This document shows, piece by piece, positions 47,037-56,269 of a stretch of 64,000 bases of DNA (within the stretch, counting starts at the first letter, position 1; each line of letters opens with the position of its first letter). Below the pieces are notes generated by a model. It saw only the letters and a list, made by a program, of their open reading frames with translations, was not told the origin of the DNA and did not search any database. Source of the DNA: Acinetobacter chengduensis (GTDB lineage Bacteria > Pseudomonadota > Gammaproteobacteria > Pseudomonadales > Moraxellaceae); the NCBI RefSeq assembly GCF_003664645.1, contig NZ_RCHC01000013.1:41160-105159 (forward strand), written 5' to 3'. The translations under genes were made by a program, and so were the position numbers.

Positions 47037-50000
47037 ATGAATTTAAAAAATCAAAAAAAGCAGAAATCGAGCACACCAAGATTTAAGCAAAAAACGTTGA
47101 GTCTTGTTGTTGCTACGATGATTTACTCAATGCCTTTGCATGCTAAGAATGTCACTTTGGATTTACCAAGTCAGTCTTTACAACAGTCTATTCAACAGTT
47201 AGCGCAAAAAAGTGGTATTGAAATTGTTGCTACTACAGCGAAACTTCAAAGCAAGACTGCACCAAGAATTAAAGGTGATATGTCAGTTGATCAAGCATTA
47301 GAAGCATTACTGAGGGGCTCAGGGCTTGCAGTGAAGAAACAAGCGGATGTATATGTCATTGTTGAAAAAACAAGTGCAACGCCTTTAGTATCTGCGTCAT
47401 CAACTCAGTCCTCCATAGCTCAAGATGTATTAGCGGGACAGGCAACTGTTGAAATGGAACAAATCACGGTTTATGGGAATAAAGATCGTGATACTCAAGG
47501 CTATAATGATGTTTATGATAAAAACCGCTCATCAGTCTATGCGGGAAAAGAATATGTAGAACGCTTTAAAGGAACCAATCCGGCGGATGTGGTCAAAGGC
47601 ATGGTGGGTGTTTACAGTGGTGATGCCCGCAACAGTGGTGCGCTTGATCCGAGTGTGCGCGGTGTTCAGGGGGTGGGACGGGTACCATTAACCATTGATG
47701 GAACAGAGCAGTCTATTGCAGTTTGGCGTGGATATAATGGTGTCAATAACCGAAACTATATCGATCCTAATTTGATTGGCGGGATTGAAGTAATTAAAGG
47801 GCCCTCACTGGAACGCGGTGCAACAACTTCCGTCGGTGGTGGGGTGTTGGTCAAGACACTTGAAGCAGATGATATTGTGCGTTCAGGTAAGACATTTGGC
47901 GCTGAGATTAAGTTAGAAGGTTCAAATAATTCGGTTAAACCGAGCTTACCGACATTGCAGTATGTAGGCCAGAACTATAATGATATACCGGCTTGGACAA
48001 ATATAGGCGGGGCGCTATATGATCCTGATATTTATAAACAAACGAAAACAAAAAGTGATAATAAGCTTTTCTCTGGCAATGATGTTGCTGGGCGCATAGC
48101 GCTGGCAGCTAAGCAGGAAAAATTTGACCTTTTAGCGGTATATGCAGAACGCGAACGCGGCAATTATTTTTCTGGCACCCATAATAGCGGTTTTTATAGT
48201 AAAGCAGAGCCAACAGGGGGGCTGGACTATATTCCATATTTTGCGCATGTCTATGTTCCCGGTGGAGAGGTCACCAATACTTCCAGCCACATGACATCCT
48301 GGCTATTAAAAGGAGCATACCGCCCGACAGACGATCAAAGTGTGAAATTAACCTATCGTCAGACTAAAAATGAATATGGTGAAATTTTGCCATCAAGGAT
48401 TCAATGGTTTGTAACACCGGAAACAGGTGTGCCGCAATGGCCTTTAAGCGTGGTGGATTCAAAAGCCTACAGTCTTGATTATAAATATAATCCTGAGGAT
48501 AACCGCTGGGTTGATTTTGCTGCCAGTCTTTGGCAAACCGATACCGAAAGCAATACGTATACCCGTGGAGGTTGGCCAACTGTTGTCATACCTGAAACCA
48601 ATATTATTGCCAATACAGCGGTGGCGCACTCGGACAATACTCGAAAGGGGGTGAATCTGAGTAATAAAATAAATCTGCTGAATAATCTGGATTTGAGTTT
48701 GGGTGCCAGTTTACTGCAGGAAAAGCTAAGCTCAGATGACATTTATAAGGAGCACGGTGTCAACGTTGTCAGTTTTCAAGCACTGCCTCGTGCAGGACGC
48801 AGAGAGGAAAAGAATTTTGACTTTAACTTTAATTATAGACCGACAGACTGGCTGACTTTTGAAGTTGGAATGCGTTATAGGAATTACTGGGCATTTGATG
48901 ACTTTCTGAATAATAATTTAGGCTCAGCGAATTTGTCAGATCAACTCAAGTACAAAACTCAGCTGTTGGGTTATACCTATGATTATTACACAATGCCTGA
49001 AGTGCGAAGTTCATTTAATCAACTGCAATTGCAAATATTTGGAAATGCCTATAAAAAAGCCAATCCAGACTGGGATGGTGATTATACCTCAGTACCAGCA
49101 AGCTCTTCGGCGTTATATAACGCAATTTGGAGTCAAAAAAATACATTGAACTGGTCTGCCGATGAAAATGGGAAAATGCATTGGGATGATAATGTTGTTA
49201 ATAGCAGTAATTTAGGCGTACAAGGCAAAGATTATATTACTTTGAGTAATCCTTGGCATTCTTCAAAGCAGGGAGTTCCGATAACAGAAGTCACTAAAAC
49301 AAAAGATAGCGCTTGGGCGCCGCAATTGAGTGTGGCGATCCGTTTAAATGACCAAAATCGTATTTATCTGCGTTATGCAGAAGAATATCGGATGCCTAGT
49401 TTATTTGAAAGTACGGTTGGATTTTCTGCAAATTTACCTTATGCGGGTTTAAAGCCAGAGCATACCTTTAGTTCAGAAGTTGGTTATATTTATGATGCCA
49501 GGAAATTATTTAAAACTGCGCGCTATGCAGATATTAAGCTCGCTTATTTTCACCATAAAACTGAAAACGTAATTGAACGTAATAGTAACTTAATGTTTAC
49601 CAATATGGAGAAGCAAACTTTATCGGGGTTGGAATTGCAAAGCCGCTTTGACAACGGACGTTTCTTTACAGATTTAAGTCTAGCCTATAATTTAAAAAAT
49701 GAAGTGTGTGATGAAGATAGTGCTGTTCAGAAATATACTTCGCCTGGATCTCAAGTTTATAAAAAGTGTGTGGATGATGGTTTTCCTAATGGCTATTTAG
49801 TTACGATGGCAACGCCAGAGATCAGTTTTAATGGACTGTTTGGTGTGCGTCTTTTGGATGAGCAATTAGAGCTGGGTGCACGGGCAACCTATTATAAAGG
49901 TTATGAAAGCTATTTAAGAAAAAATGGCGATCTTGATGTAAACGCTGGCTATTACTTAAATGTACCTTTGGCTTGGGATGATACTTGGTTGTTCGATGCT

Positions 50001-50147
50001 TATGCCAATTACAGAATTAATGAACAGGCCACAGTTGAATTGGTCGGTACTAATATCACTAATCAATATTATATTGACCCATTGACGCGTAGTGCTATGG
50101 CTGCACCAGGTAGGACACTTAAAATGGGGATAACCTATAAATTTTAA
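47037..50147 (+). CDS. hphR: TonB-dependent haem/hemophore receptor with signalling domain
   Basis: An outer-membrane receptor of 1036 residues. Signal peptide to about residue 36; STN signalling domain 38-110 (SLQQSIQQLAQKSGIEIVATT...DMSVDQALEALLRGSGLAV); TonB box MEQITVYG (140-147); plug with VRGVQGVGRVPLTIDGTEQ and IDPNLIGGIEVIKGPSLERG; 22-strand barrel ending in a terminal phenylalanine (MGITYKF). The STN domain talks to FecR-type proteins in the periplasm, matching the upstream sigma pair. Placed before a hemophilin gene, it should take up haem from the hemophore. GGGGCGG precedes the ATG at 47037. Confidence 0.92.
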   Translation: MNLKNQKKQKSSTPRFKQKTLSLVVATMIYSMPLHAKNVTLDLPSQSLQQSIQQLAQKSGIEIVATTAKLQSKTAPRIKGDMSVDQALEALLRGSGLAVKKQADVYVIVEKTSATPLVSASSTQSSIAQDVLAGQATVEMEQITVYGNKDRDTQGYNDVYDKNRSSVYAGKEYVERFKGTNPADVVKGMVGVYSGDARNSGALDPSVRGVQGVGRVPLTIDGTEQSIAVWRGYNGVNNRNYIDPNLIGGIEVIKGPSLERGATTSVGGGVLVKTLEADDIVRSGKTFGAEIKLEGSNNSVKPSLPTLQYVGQNYNDIPAWTNIGGALYDPDIYKQTKTKSDNKLFSGNDVAGRIALAAKQEKFDLLAVYAERERGNYFSGTHNSGFYSKAEPTGGLDYIPYFAHVYVPGGEVTNTSSHMTSWLLKGAYRPTDDQSVKLTYRQTKNEYGEILPSRIQWFVTPETGVPQWPLSVVDSKAYSLDYKYNPEDNRWVDFAASLWQTDTESNTYTRGGWPTVVIPETNIIANTAVAHSDNTRKGVNLSNKINLLNNLDLSLGASLLQEKLSSDDIYKEHGVNVVSFQALPRAGRREEKNFDFNFNYRPTDWLTFEVGMRYRNYWAFDDFLNNNLGSANLSDQLKYKTQLLGYTYDYYTMPEVRSSFNQLQLQIFGNAYKKANPDWDGDYTSVPASSSALYNAIWSQKNTLNWSADENGKMHWDDNVVNSSNLGVQGKDYITLSNPWHSSKQGVPITEVTKTKDSAWAPQLSVAIRLNDQNRIYLRYAEEYRMPSLFESTVGFSANLPYAGLKPEHTFSSEVGYIYDARKLFKTARYADIKLAYFHHKTENVIERNSNLMFTNMEKQTLSGLELQSRFDNGRFFTDLSLAYNLKNEVCDEDSAVQKYTSPGSQVYKKCVDDGFPNGYLVTMATPEISFNGLFGVRLLDEQLELGARATYYKGYESYLRKNGDLDVNAGYYLNVPLAWDDTWLFDAYANYRINEQATVELVGTNITNQYYIDPLTRSAMAAPGRTLKMGITYKF

Positions 50148-50184
50148 ATAAGATTTATTAAACTTAAAATCCATATCATATTTT

Positions 50185-50211
50185 AGCGCATTGTTAAGAT
50201 AATAATGCGCT
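50185..50211. terminator. Hairpin without T run after the receptor gene
   Basis: AGCGCATT (50185-50192) and AATGCGCT (50204-50211) are perfect arms, 38 bases after the receptor stop. Lacking a T tract it may be an RNA-processing or stability element rather than a true terminator. Confidence 0.45.
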
Positions 50212-50301
50212 GTGTCTTATTTATAATAAAAACTCATCTTATTTTATTAAATAAAAAACTTGTTATTTTGTTTTTTATGATGTAGTTTAAATTCATCAAG
50301 T

Positions 50302-50320
50302 GTTAATGATTATCATTTTC
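50302..50320 (+). promoter_or_regulatory. Fur box upstream of the hemophilin gene
   Basis: A 19-mer starting at 50302 (GTTAATGATTATCATTTTC) matches 16 of 19 positions of the Fur consensus, the best in the window. It implies a separate iron-repressed promoter for the hemophilin gene, with a leader of about 200 bases. I could not assign -35/-10 boxes with confidence. Confidence 0.8.
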
Positions 50321-50534
50321 AATTGGTAGATTTAAATAATGTTTGAGTATTTATTATTAAAGTGTTTTTTAATTAATATATTTTCTTTTTAATATGGTAA
50401 ATGAGTAAAAGAAAATAAATTTAAAAAATTATTTATTTTAATTATTGAATACATTTAATTAAGGTCAAGGATGTATTCTTTGATCTTGATCATAAAACTT
50501 AAATACTTTTATAAAATAGATTATGAGGTTAAAT

Positions 50535-51365
50535 ATGCAATTTCACAAAACTACTTCAGCACTTTTTCTTTCACTTGGTTTAATTGCAGCGGCGCATGCT
50601 GGTGTAGATGGTGGTTCAAGTAACTCATCTAACATCGCAATTGGCACAGCGCAGGCGGGAGCCGATGCTCCTGAAAATCATCAAGGCGGAACAGCAGCCT
50701 TATCTGTGGTATCAGCTGGCACACCTTATAATGGTTATTTAGGTTTCAGCGCTTTGCAAGGCTTAGCAAATGCATTTACGGGTTCTGGCACATCTAATAC
50801 CAATAGTACGGTATCTGTTACAGGCGCAGATGACCTGCATTTAAAAGTCAGCTCAATTCCTGTAACTGCTATGCCCGGCAGTCATAGTGTTTTAGGCAAT
50901 TTTAATTTTGCTCAAGTCCTTGAAACTTCGGGTAACCAAGGTAGCTTACCTGCAACTTATTTTGGTGAATGGTGGGGAAGTGCGGATACGGTCACTGGTT
51001 CAACACATACAGTTTATTATGCTGGCGATAATACAGGTCGCACGGTACCGACCAGTGGCACGGCTGTGTATACAGTTGCAGGTATTAATAACGGTGTCAC
51101 TCTTGCTGGTAAATTTGATGCAGATTTCAGTGCTGGTACTTTAGATGGAACAATGACGGCTGCTACTGGCACAGTCACCTCATTGGCAGTAAATGCTGCA
51201 ATTTCCAGCAGTACAGGAGCTTTTTCTGGGACAGCAACAGCGAATGCAACTGAACTAGGAGTGACTTCGGGGCATTTCTTTGGGGCGAATGCAGATACCT
51301 TAGCAGGTATTTCACAATTTGCGGACAGCAAATTTGATACCGCATTTGGTGGCGTGAAAAACTAA
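50535..51365 (+). CDS. hphA: Hemophilin-type secreted haem-binding protein (Slam substrate)
   Basis: A 276-residue exported protein. Signal peptide 1-22 (cleavage after AHA), no lipobox, so it is released rather than lipid-anchored. The N-terminal handle is Gly/Ser/Ala-rich. The C-terminal half is a beta-barrel of TbpB-lipoprotein type (KFDADFSAGTLDGTM...GAFSGTATAN...GHFFGANADTLAGISQFADSKFDTAFGGVKN), the pattern needed for Slam-dependent export. GAGG stands six bases before the ATG at 50535. With a receptor before and a Slam gene after, it matches the A. baumannii hemophilin HphA. Confidence 0.88.
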   Translation: MQFHKTTSALFLSLGLIAAAHAGVDGGSSNSSNIAIGTAQAGADAPENHQGGTAALSVVSAGTPYNGYLGFSALQGLANAFTGSGTSNTNSTVSVTGADDLHLKVSSIPVTAMPGSHSVLGNFNFAQVLETSGNQGSLPATYFGEWWGSADTVTGSTHTVYYAGDNTGRTVPTSGTAVYTVAGINNGVTLAGKFDADFSAGTLDGTMTAATGTVTSLAVNAAISSSTGAFSGTATANATELGVTSGHFFGANADTLAGISQFADSKFDTAFGGVKN

Positions 51366-51375
51366 ATTTTATAAG

Positions 51376-51403
51376 AAAAGACTCGCTTAGGCGAGTCTTT
51401 TAC
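51376..51403 (+). terminator. Terminator/attenuator between hemophilin and Slam genes
   Basis: AAAAGACTCGC (51376-51386) and GCGAGTCTTTT (51391-51401) form an 11-pair stem around TTAG, with a short T tract ended by A. It probably stops most transcripts after the hemophilin gene and lets some read into the Slam gene. Confidence 0.85.
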
Positions 51404-51431
51404 CTTGAACTGCTGACTGGATAATAACGCT

Positions 51432-52916
51432 GTGCAAAAAATAAAAGTTCTAAGTATCTTTATGCTCATACCATCTTTGATTTATGCTGCAGATGATAAT
51501 GATACAAGGCTTAGGTTAGAACAAAATTTGCTTCAGCAAAATAGTGAACAGCAGCAACCTTTAAAGCAACAACAAAAAAATGATCAATTACCTGCTATGA
51601 CCATTAACGGCGAAACAATTCATATAAATAATAATTTAAATGATTTAGGTCAGGCACTCTATCTGGCAGTTATGCAGAAACAATGGCAGGCTGCCAGAAT
51701 TTATTTAGAACAATATGTAAAGTTAGATGCTTATGATTTGGCACTAGCTCAGTTTGCACAGGGGGCAATTGCTCGAGCAAATGGACAGGCTGATATAGCA
51801 GAAAAATTATTTCAAGATGCACTCAATTTGCAACCTGCAAACACCATGATTCAATTGGAACTTGCCCGACTGTTGACCGAACGACAAAAAAATAAAGAGG
51901 CAGTGCAATTATTTAGACAAGTGAAAGCGCAACTGCAACAAAGGAATGATCCCATTGCTCAAAATATTCAAAAAACAGTTGATGTCTATTTAAATGGTTT
52001 AAAGCAACGTGATGCATGGCAAGGTTCTGTGAGTGTAGGCGCACGCTATGCTTCAAATATCAATAGTACATCTGAGCAAAGTTCAACTTGGATTAAGTAT
52101 GCAGAAGATCAAAATGGCAACAAAATACCTGTGGAGCAAGTGACGAGGCAGACGGAAGATGCAATCAATGCAAATGCGTTGGATTATGAAGCCACTTTAA
52201 ATAAGCGTTGGTCTGTGAATGGTCAGCACGGCATTGCTTTAAAAGCATTTGGCTATGGGCGTGCTTATGATGATCATCAAAATTACAATGAAATGACACT
52301 CAGTTTGAATGTCGGCTATAGCTATCAAAGTCAAAATAATCAAGTTTTGCTTGCACCAGTTTTTGAACATCGCAGATACCAAAATGCTAGCCTTTCCAAT
52401 GCTTGGGGTGGCCGTGCGGAATGGATGCATGTACTTAACCAGAAAACAGCTTTTAAATTGGAAATGGAAGCCAAAGACATTCAAAATACTTTATATGCTA
52501 ATCAAAGTGGCATGGAGTATGGTGTGTTTGGCACAGTTTGGAAAAATTTAGCAAAGCGCTGGACTATCTTTGGCGGTTTAGATTTTGTAGACCATAACAG
52601 CCAAGAACAATATTTCACAGCTTACCAGCAAACTGGGCTTCGTTTGGGATTAAGTAAACAGTTTGATGCAGGTTTTAGCACAACTATATTTAGCTCATTG
52701 CGCTTGCGCCAATACGACAAATTTAATGCAGTGCTGGAGGATCAGCGACAGGATATAGAGCAGAATTATATGCTGGTGCTGAGTGCGCCTAGATGGGCAA
52801 AGTACGGCATAACGCCAAATTTAAGCTATCAATTTAATCAAAATAACAGCAACGTCGATTGGTTATATTCTTATGACAAACATAGTTTGAGTTTAAAGCT
52901 TGAGCATCGTTTTTAA
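51432..52916 (+). CDS. hsmA: Slam outer-membrane translocator for hemophilin
   Basis: Surface lipoprotein assembly modulator (DUF560). Signal peptide about 1-19; a Gln-rich segment; TPR-like helical domain about 70-185 (ALAQFAQGAIARANGQADIAEKLFQDALNLQPANTMIQLELARLL); then a beta-barrel (about 195-494) starting WQGSVSVGARYASNINST and ending in phenylalanine (LSLKLEHRF). Slam proteins move TbpB-like lipoproteins or hemophilins across the outer membrane. GTG at 51432 has no strong ribosome site; the ATG ten codons later is possible but shortens the signal peptide. Confidence 0.9.
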   Translation: MQKIKVLSIFMLIPSLIYAADDNDTRLRLEQNLLQQNSEQQQPLKQQQKNDQLPAMTINGETIHINNNLNDLGQALYLAVMQKQWQAARIYLEQYVKLDAYDLALAQFAQGAIARANGQADIAEKLFQDALNLQPANTMIQLELARLLTERQKNKEAVQLFRQVKAQLQQRNDPIAQNIQKTVDVYLNGLKQRDAWQGSVSVGARYASNINSTSEQSSTWIKYAEDQNGNKIPVEQVTRQTEDAINANALDYEATLNKRWSVNGQHGIALKAFGYGRAYDDHQNYNEMTLSLNVGYSYQSQNNQVLLAPVFEHRRYQNASLSNAWGGRAEWMHVLNQKTAFKLEMEAKDIQNTLYANQSGMEYGVFGTVWKNLAKRWTIFGGLDFVDHNSQEQYFTAYQQTGLRLGLSKQFDAGFSTTIFSSLRLRQYDKFNAVLEDQRQDIEQNYMLVLSAPRWAKYGITPNLSYQFNQNNSNVDWLYSYDKHSLSLKLEHRF

Positions 52917-53310
52917 GGCAGTAAGCTATTCAATAATAAATCTTAGGCTTAATGATATATGCTCATAAAAAATAGGGTCAGAGATCGTTATTATTCGTCT
53001 GGGCTCACTAAATTTTATACTGATATAGCTTTATAATTATTATAAAGTGTTGATTGTAAATGCATTAATTAATTATTTCTTGATTTAGATTTATATCAGC
53101 TCGTATAGGGACATGTCCTTTATGTCCCTAAAATATAACCGAGTGATAAATCTATAAAAACTCATTAGATTTAAAGAGTTATGAAAAAATGGTGTTAGAG
53201 TTCAGTGAGAAATCCATTTAAAAAATATCTTCAAAGATAAGTATACGTTGTAAAACAGTCCTTGAAGATATTTAAAGAACGAATGAGATACATATCTCCC
53301 TGTAATTTAT
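52917..53310. other. Intergenic region after the haem locus
   Basis: About 390 AT-rich bases with no coding frame. One conspicuous inverted repeat is listed separately. No rho-independent terminator is seen for the Slam gene. Confidence 0.5.
53107..53129. repeat. Perfect short inverted repeat
   Basis: AGGGACAT (53107-53114), seven bases, ATGTCCCT (53122-53129). The left arm also overlaps a ten-base palindrome GGACATGTCC (53109-53118). No T run follows. It may be a protein-binding site or an RNA hairpin. Confidence 0.5.
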
Positions 53311-54738
53311 TTATACATTTGCCATTTTAAAAGTTGAGATTGCTCGTTGCCTAGATATTTTGAGATCCACAATTGGGCGAGGATAGTTCAGTTCAACTGT
53401 AGATGCATTAGCATAAGGCTCGTGAATCTGTTTCGCATCACATTTGGCCAGTTCTGGCACCCAACATCGAATATAATCACCTTGAGCATCAAATTTTTGT
53501 GATTGGCTGACGGGATTAAATATTCGGAAATACGGTACAGAATCTGTTCCGGTTGATGCAGACCACTGCCAACCGCCATTATTGGCGGCAAAGTCACCGT
53601 CAATCAACTGTTGCATAAACCATGCTTCACCTAAGCGCCAATCGATCAATAAATTTTTCGCTAAAAACATGGCGCAAATCATTCGGACACGGTTGTGCAT
53701 CCAACCAGTGGCTAACATTTGGCGCATTCCAGCATCAACAATAGGAATACCTGTCTGACCGTATTTCCATGCATTCAGAGCATCGTCATCTTGTAGCCAG
53801 GGAATGCTTTGTGTGCTGCGTTTAAAAGGAAGGTGCTTGGATACATGCGGAAAATCGGCCATAACATGCTGATAAAATTCACGCCACAATAATTCATTCA
53901 GCCAAAATTGCTGGCCTGAATTTTCAATATAAAAGTGGCCTTGTCGCGCTTGAAATAAGGCATCTAAACATTGGCGAATAGATAGAATGCCTATATTTAA
54001 GTAAGCTGAAAGTTGACTAGTACCCTCAATAGCAGGAAAGTCACGAGTTTGATCATATTGCATTAAACGCGATGCTATAAATTCTTCTAATAGATTCAAT
54101 GCAATGTGTTCACCTACAGGCCAAAGTTGCTGAACTGACGAGTTAATCGGCTCAAGCCCTAATTCATCCAAACTTGGAATATCACTATTAATTCTGTCAT
54201 CAATAAACATGACTGACTGTACTTCAATTTCAGGCAGAACTTGAGGCACGCAAATATTCAGTTGCTCTATACAGTTCTTTTTAAAGGCGCTAAATACTTG
54301 GTAGGGCTGGTCGGACTTGTTGCGAATGGTATGTAAAGGAAAGATGGTTCGATCTGTATATTGCTCAAATGGACAATTGATCTTTGTAAGCTGCGTCGCC
54401 ACAGATTGATCACGTTGCTGTTCATTCCAGCCATTTTCTATATTGCAATGCACAGCTTTAATTTGAAAATGTTGGCAGAGTGCCTCAATTTTTGCTGGAA
54501 TATCATCCCATAGCGGAATAATTTGAATATGAAGAGGGATATTTAATTTTGACAAAGCAACTTTTAATTCGGCGAGTTGACGTAAATAAAAATCAATTTT
54601 AACGGGGGCATCTTGATGAAGTTTCCATTGAGCAGGGCTGAGTATGACGAGAGCCATACATGGTCCATTTTGCTGTGCAAAATATAGAGCAGTATGATCT
54701 TGTATTCTGAGGTCGTTTCGAAACCATACCAATTGCAT
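53311..54738 (-). CDS. phrB: Deoxyribodipyrimidine photolyase
   Basis: Light-driven repair of cyclobutane pyrimidine dimers. The N-terminal antenna domain begins MQLVWFRNDLRIQDHTALYFA. The C-terminal FAD domain has WLNELLWREFYQHVM, TGIPIVDAGMRQMLATGWMHNRVRMI and DGDFAANNGGWQWSASTGTDSVPYFRIFNP, the photolyase signature with the tryptophan relay. 475 residues is normal. AGGA nine bases upstream supports the ATG at 54738 rather than the longer frame. Confidence 0.96.
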   Translation of the reverse strand: MQLVWFRNDLRIQDHTALYFAQQNGPCMALVILSPAQWKLHQDAPVKIDFYLRQLAELKVALSKLNIPLHIQIIPLWDDIPAKIEALCQHFQIKAVHCNIENGWNEQQRDQSVATQLTKINCPFEQYTDRTIFPLHTIRNKSDQPYQVFSAFKKNCIEQLNICVPQVLPEIEVQSVMFIDDRINSDIPSLDELGLEPINSSVQQLWPVGEHIALNLLEEFIASRLMQYDQTRDFPAIEGTSQLSAYLNIGILSIRQCLDALFQARQGHFYIENSGQQFWLNELLWREFYQHVMADFPHVSKHLPFKRSTQSIPWLQDDDALNAWKYGQTGIPIVDAGMRQMLATGWMHNRVRMICAMFLAKNLLIDWRLGEAWFMQQLIDGDFAANNGGWQWSASTGTDSVPYFRIFNPVSQSQKFDAQGDYIRCWVPELAKCDAKQIHEPYANASTVELNYPRPIVDLKISRQRAISTFKMANV

Positions 54739-55015
54739 ATCTGAAATTCCTGTGCCTGTATCCACATAAGTATAGTTAAAATCAGCCTTTTTCAAAGCCA
54801 TAAACCTGCTGTGTATATTGTGGAAGATCGTATATTACAAATATATAAGCGATGTTTAATGAGATAAAAAATTTGGTGAACAATTGTTTAAATTTGATAA
54901 ATTAACCAGCTACAGTCCAAATTTTGCTATGATCAGTCTTTAGCATTCTAAACAACCTAGTGCATTGAAATAAGTGAGCTCACTTCACGCTAGGATAAAA
55001 ATGAAGGATTTTATA

Positions 55016-55240
55016 ATGAAGTTGAAAACAGCCTTATTTGTATTGGTTTCTGTAGTTTCAGTTACGGCGCTCACTGCGTGTGGTAAAAAAGAAGCAGCGC
55101 AAGAGACTGATCCAGCACCGGCAAGTACAGAAGCCTCAGCTGCTGAAGAAACACCTGTAACAAATATTGAAGTTAGTCCAGATATGATTGATGCTGCACC
55201 ACTAGAAGGCCAATCAGCTTCTGAAGCAAAAGCACAATAA
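55016..55240 (+). CDS. Small acidic lipoprotein
   Basis: A 74-residue protein with a signal peptide and lipobox LTAC (cysteine 22). The mature part is short, rich in Ala/Glu/Pro/Ser and probably unstructured. AAGGA seven to eight bases upstream supports the ATG at 55016. No family is recognised, though small lipoproteins of this design are common in Acinetobacter. The 300 bases downstream are empty of recognisable features. Confidence 0.75.
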   Translation: MKLKTALFVLVSVVSVTALTACGKKEAAQETDPAPASTEASAAEETPVTNIEVSPDMIDAAPLEGQSASEAKAQ

Positions 55241-55536
55241 ACGATAGCGACTTTGTAACGGTATCTTATTTTTGGCTATCTAGTTAAAAATATTGGAATA
55301 TTGCATAGTCGTGCATTTGGGTGCAAAGGTATAGTTTTTATGAAAAACTGTACCTTAACTTTTTGATGTATCCATTAATCATTCAACATTGGCAGAACAG
55401 ACTCATACCATTATTGTGAATATCCAAATTTTATAAAAAATAAATCTAAAATATATCACTTAAAACTAAAGCACGAATAGATATAATAAGGATTGGGTTT
55501 TCCTTATTTGATGTACATTACGATCGATTGCTTCAA

Positions 55537-55815
55537 CTAAATTGCAGTCTTATTTAGCCACAATGCCGATTTCTCATGAATATTCCATGAAGCCCAATCA
55601 TGTGCATCAATTCGAATGACCATTAGGGCATCTTTGGCATAAATGTGTGACAGCAATTGATCCCGGATTTCTTCAGAACTGAGTTCACTGAGTAAAATCC
55701 AAGTGTCTTTGAGTGGTGTAATCGGTTTGATACTACTTAGCTGAACAATTTTTTTCTCGAGTTCATCATATTCACGTTTGGATCTTGCTTCTAAGCTAAT
55801 TAAATAAGTGGTCAT
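55537..55815 (-). CDS. SinR-family/Cas2-like small protein
   Basis: A 92-residue protein starting MTTYLISLEARSKREYDELEKKIVQL. It contains TWILLSELSSEEIRDQLLSHI, KDALMVIRIDAHDWASW and a final short helix. The order strand-helix-strand-helix-strand with MTTYLIS and DSTW/KDTW-like blocks resembles SinR-family proteins with the ferredoxin-like fold of Cas2 and VapD. No cas genes or repeats are nearby. The usual MTTYLISYDL aspartate is replaced by LEA, so a Cas2-like metal site is doubtful. Assignment rests on pattern memory. Confidence 0.6.
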   Translation of the reverse strand: MTTYLISLEARSKREYDELEKKIVQLSSIKPITPLKDTWILLSELSSEEIRDQLLSHIYAKDALMVIRIDAHDWASWNIHEKSALWLNKTAI

Positions 55816-56160
55816 ATTGAGTCTCATTGCACATAGAGATATTTTTTGTTGTAGCAAGTGGTTTACAAATTAACTTATTGTTTTGAAAAAGACTTTTTTA
55901 ATGTCTAGTCGTGATTTGTACGAGATTAATAATAAATTTTTTGTTCAAAATTTTCAATAGTTTTGTTAATTAGTTCACTCTTTTTAAATATTCTGTTTCG
56001 ATTGAAATTTTTTGTAAAATTCTGATGAATGGAATTTGACAGGTTGAAAAAATATGATAATAAATATCTATGGTTTTTAACCTTATGGTGGAAAACCTAA
56101 GCATTTCAGGATGAAATTGCTTAGAAGCGTTTTATAAAATTAAACGGGAGTTTTAACAAC
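55816..56160. other. AT-rich intergenic region
   Basis: About 345 bases between a minus-strand and a plus-strand gene. It must hold both promoters; no specific site was recognised. Confidence 0.45.
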
Positions 56161-56268
56161 ATGCTTCATTTATTTAGAAAATTATTTTGTATGCACATTT
56201 ATGAATATGAGCAAATGGAAGAAATCGGTACGCACAAGGAATGTCGTAAGTGCGGTGACACTAAATAA
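56161..56268 (+). CDS. Small Cys-rich protein of 35 residues (zinc-ribbon-like)
   Basis: A short frame MLHLFRKLFCMHIYEYEQM... ending HKECRKCGDTK. C10, H12, C28 and C31 could bind zinc (CxH...CxxC). GGGAG lies about 10 bases before the ATG and a strong terminator follows the stop codon directly, which supports a real gene. Similar small Cys proteins occur in gammaproteobacteria without known function. Confidence 0.65.
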   Translation: MLHLFRKLFCMHIYEYEQMEEIGTHKECRKCGDTK

Positions 56269-56269
56269 T

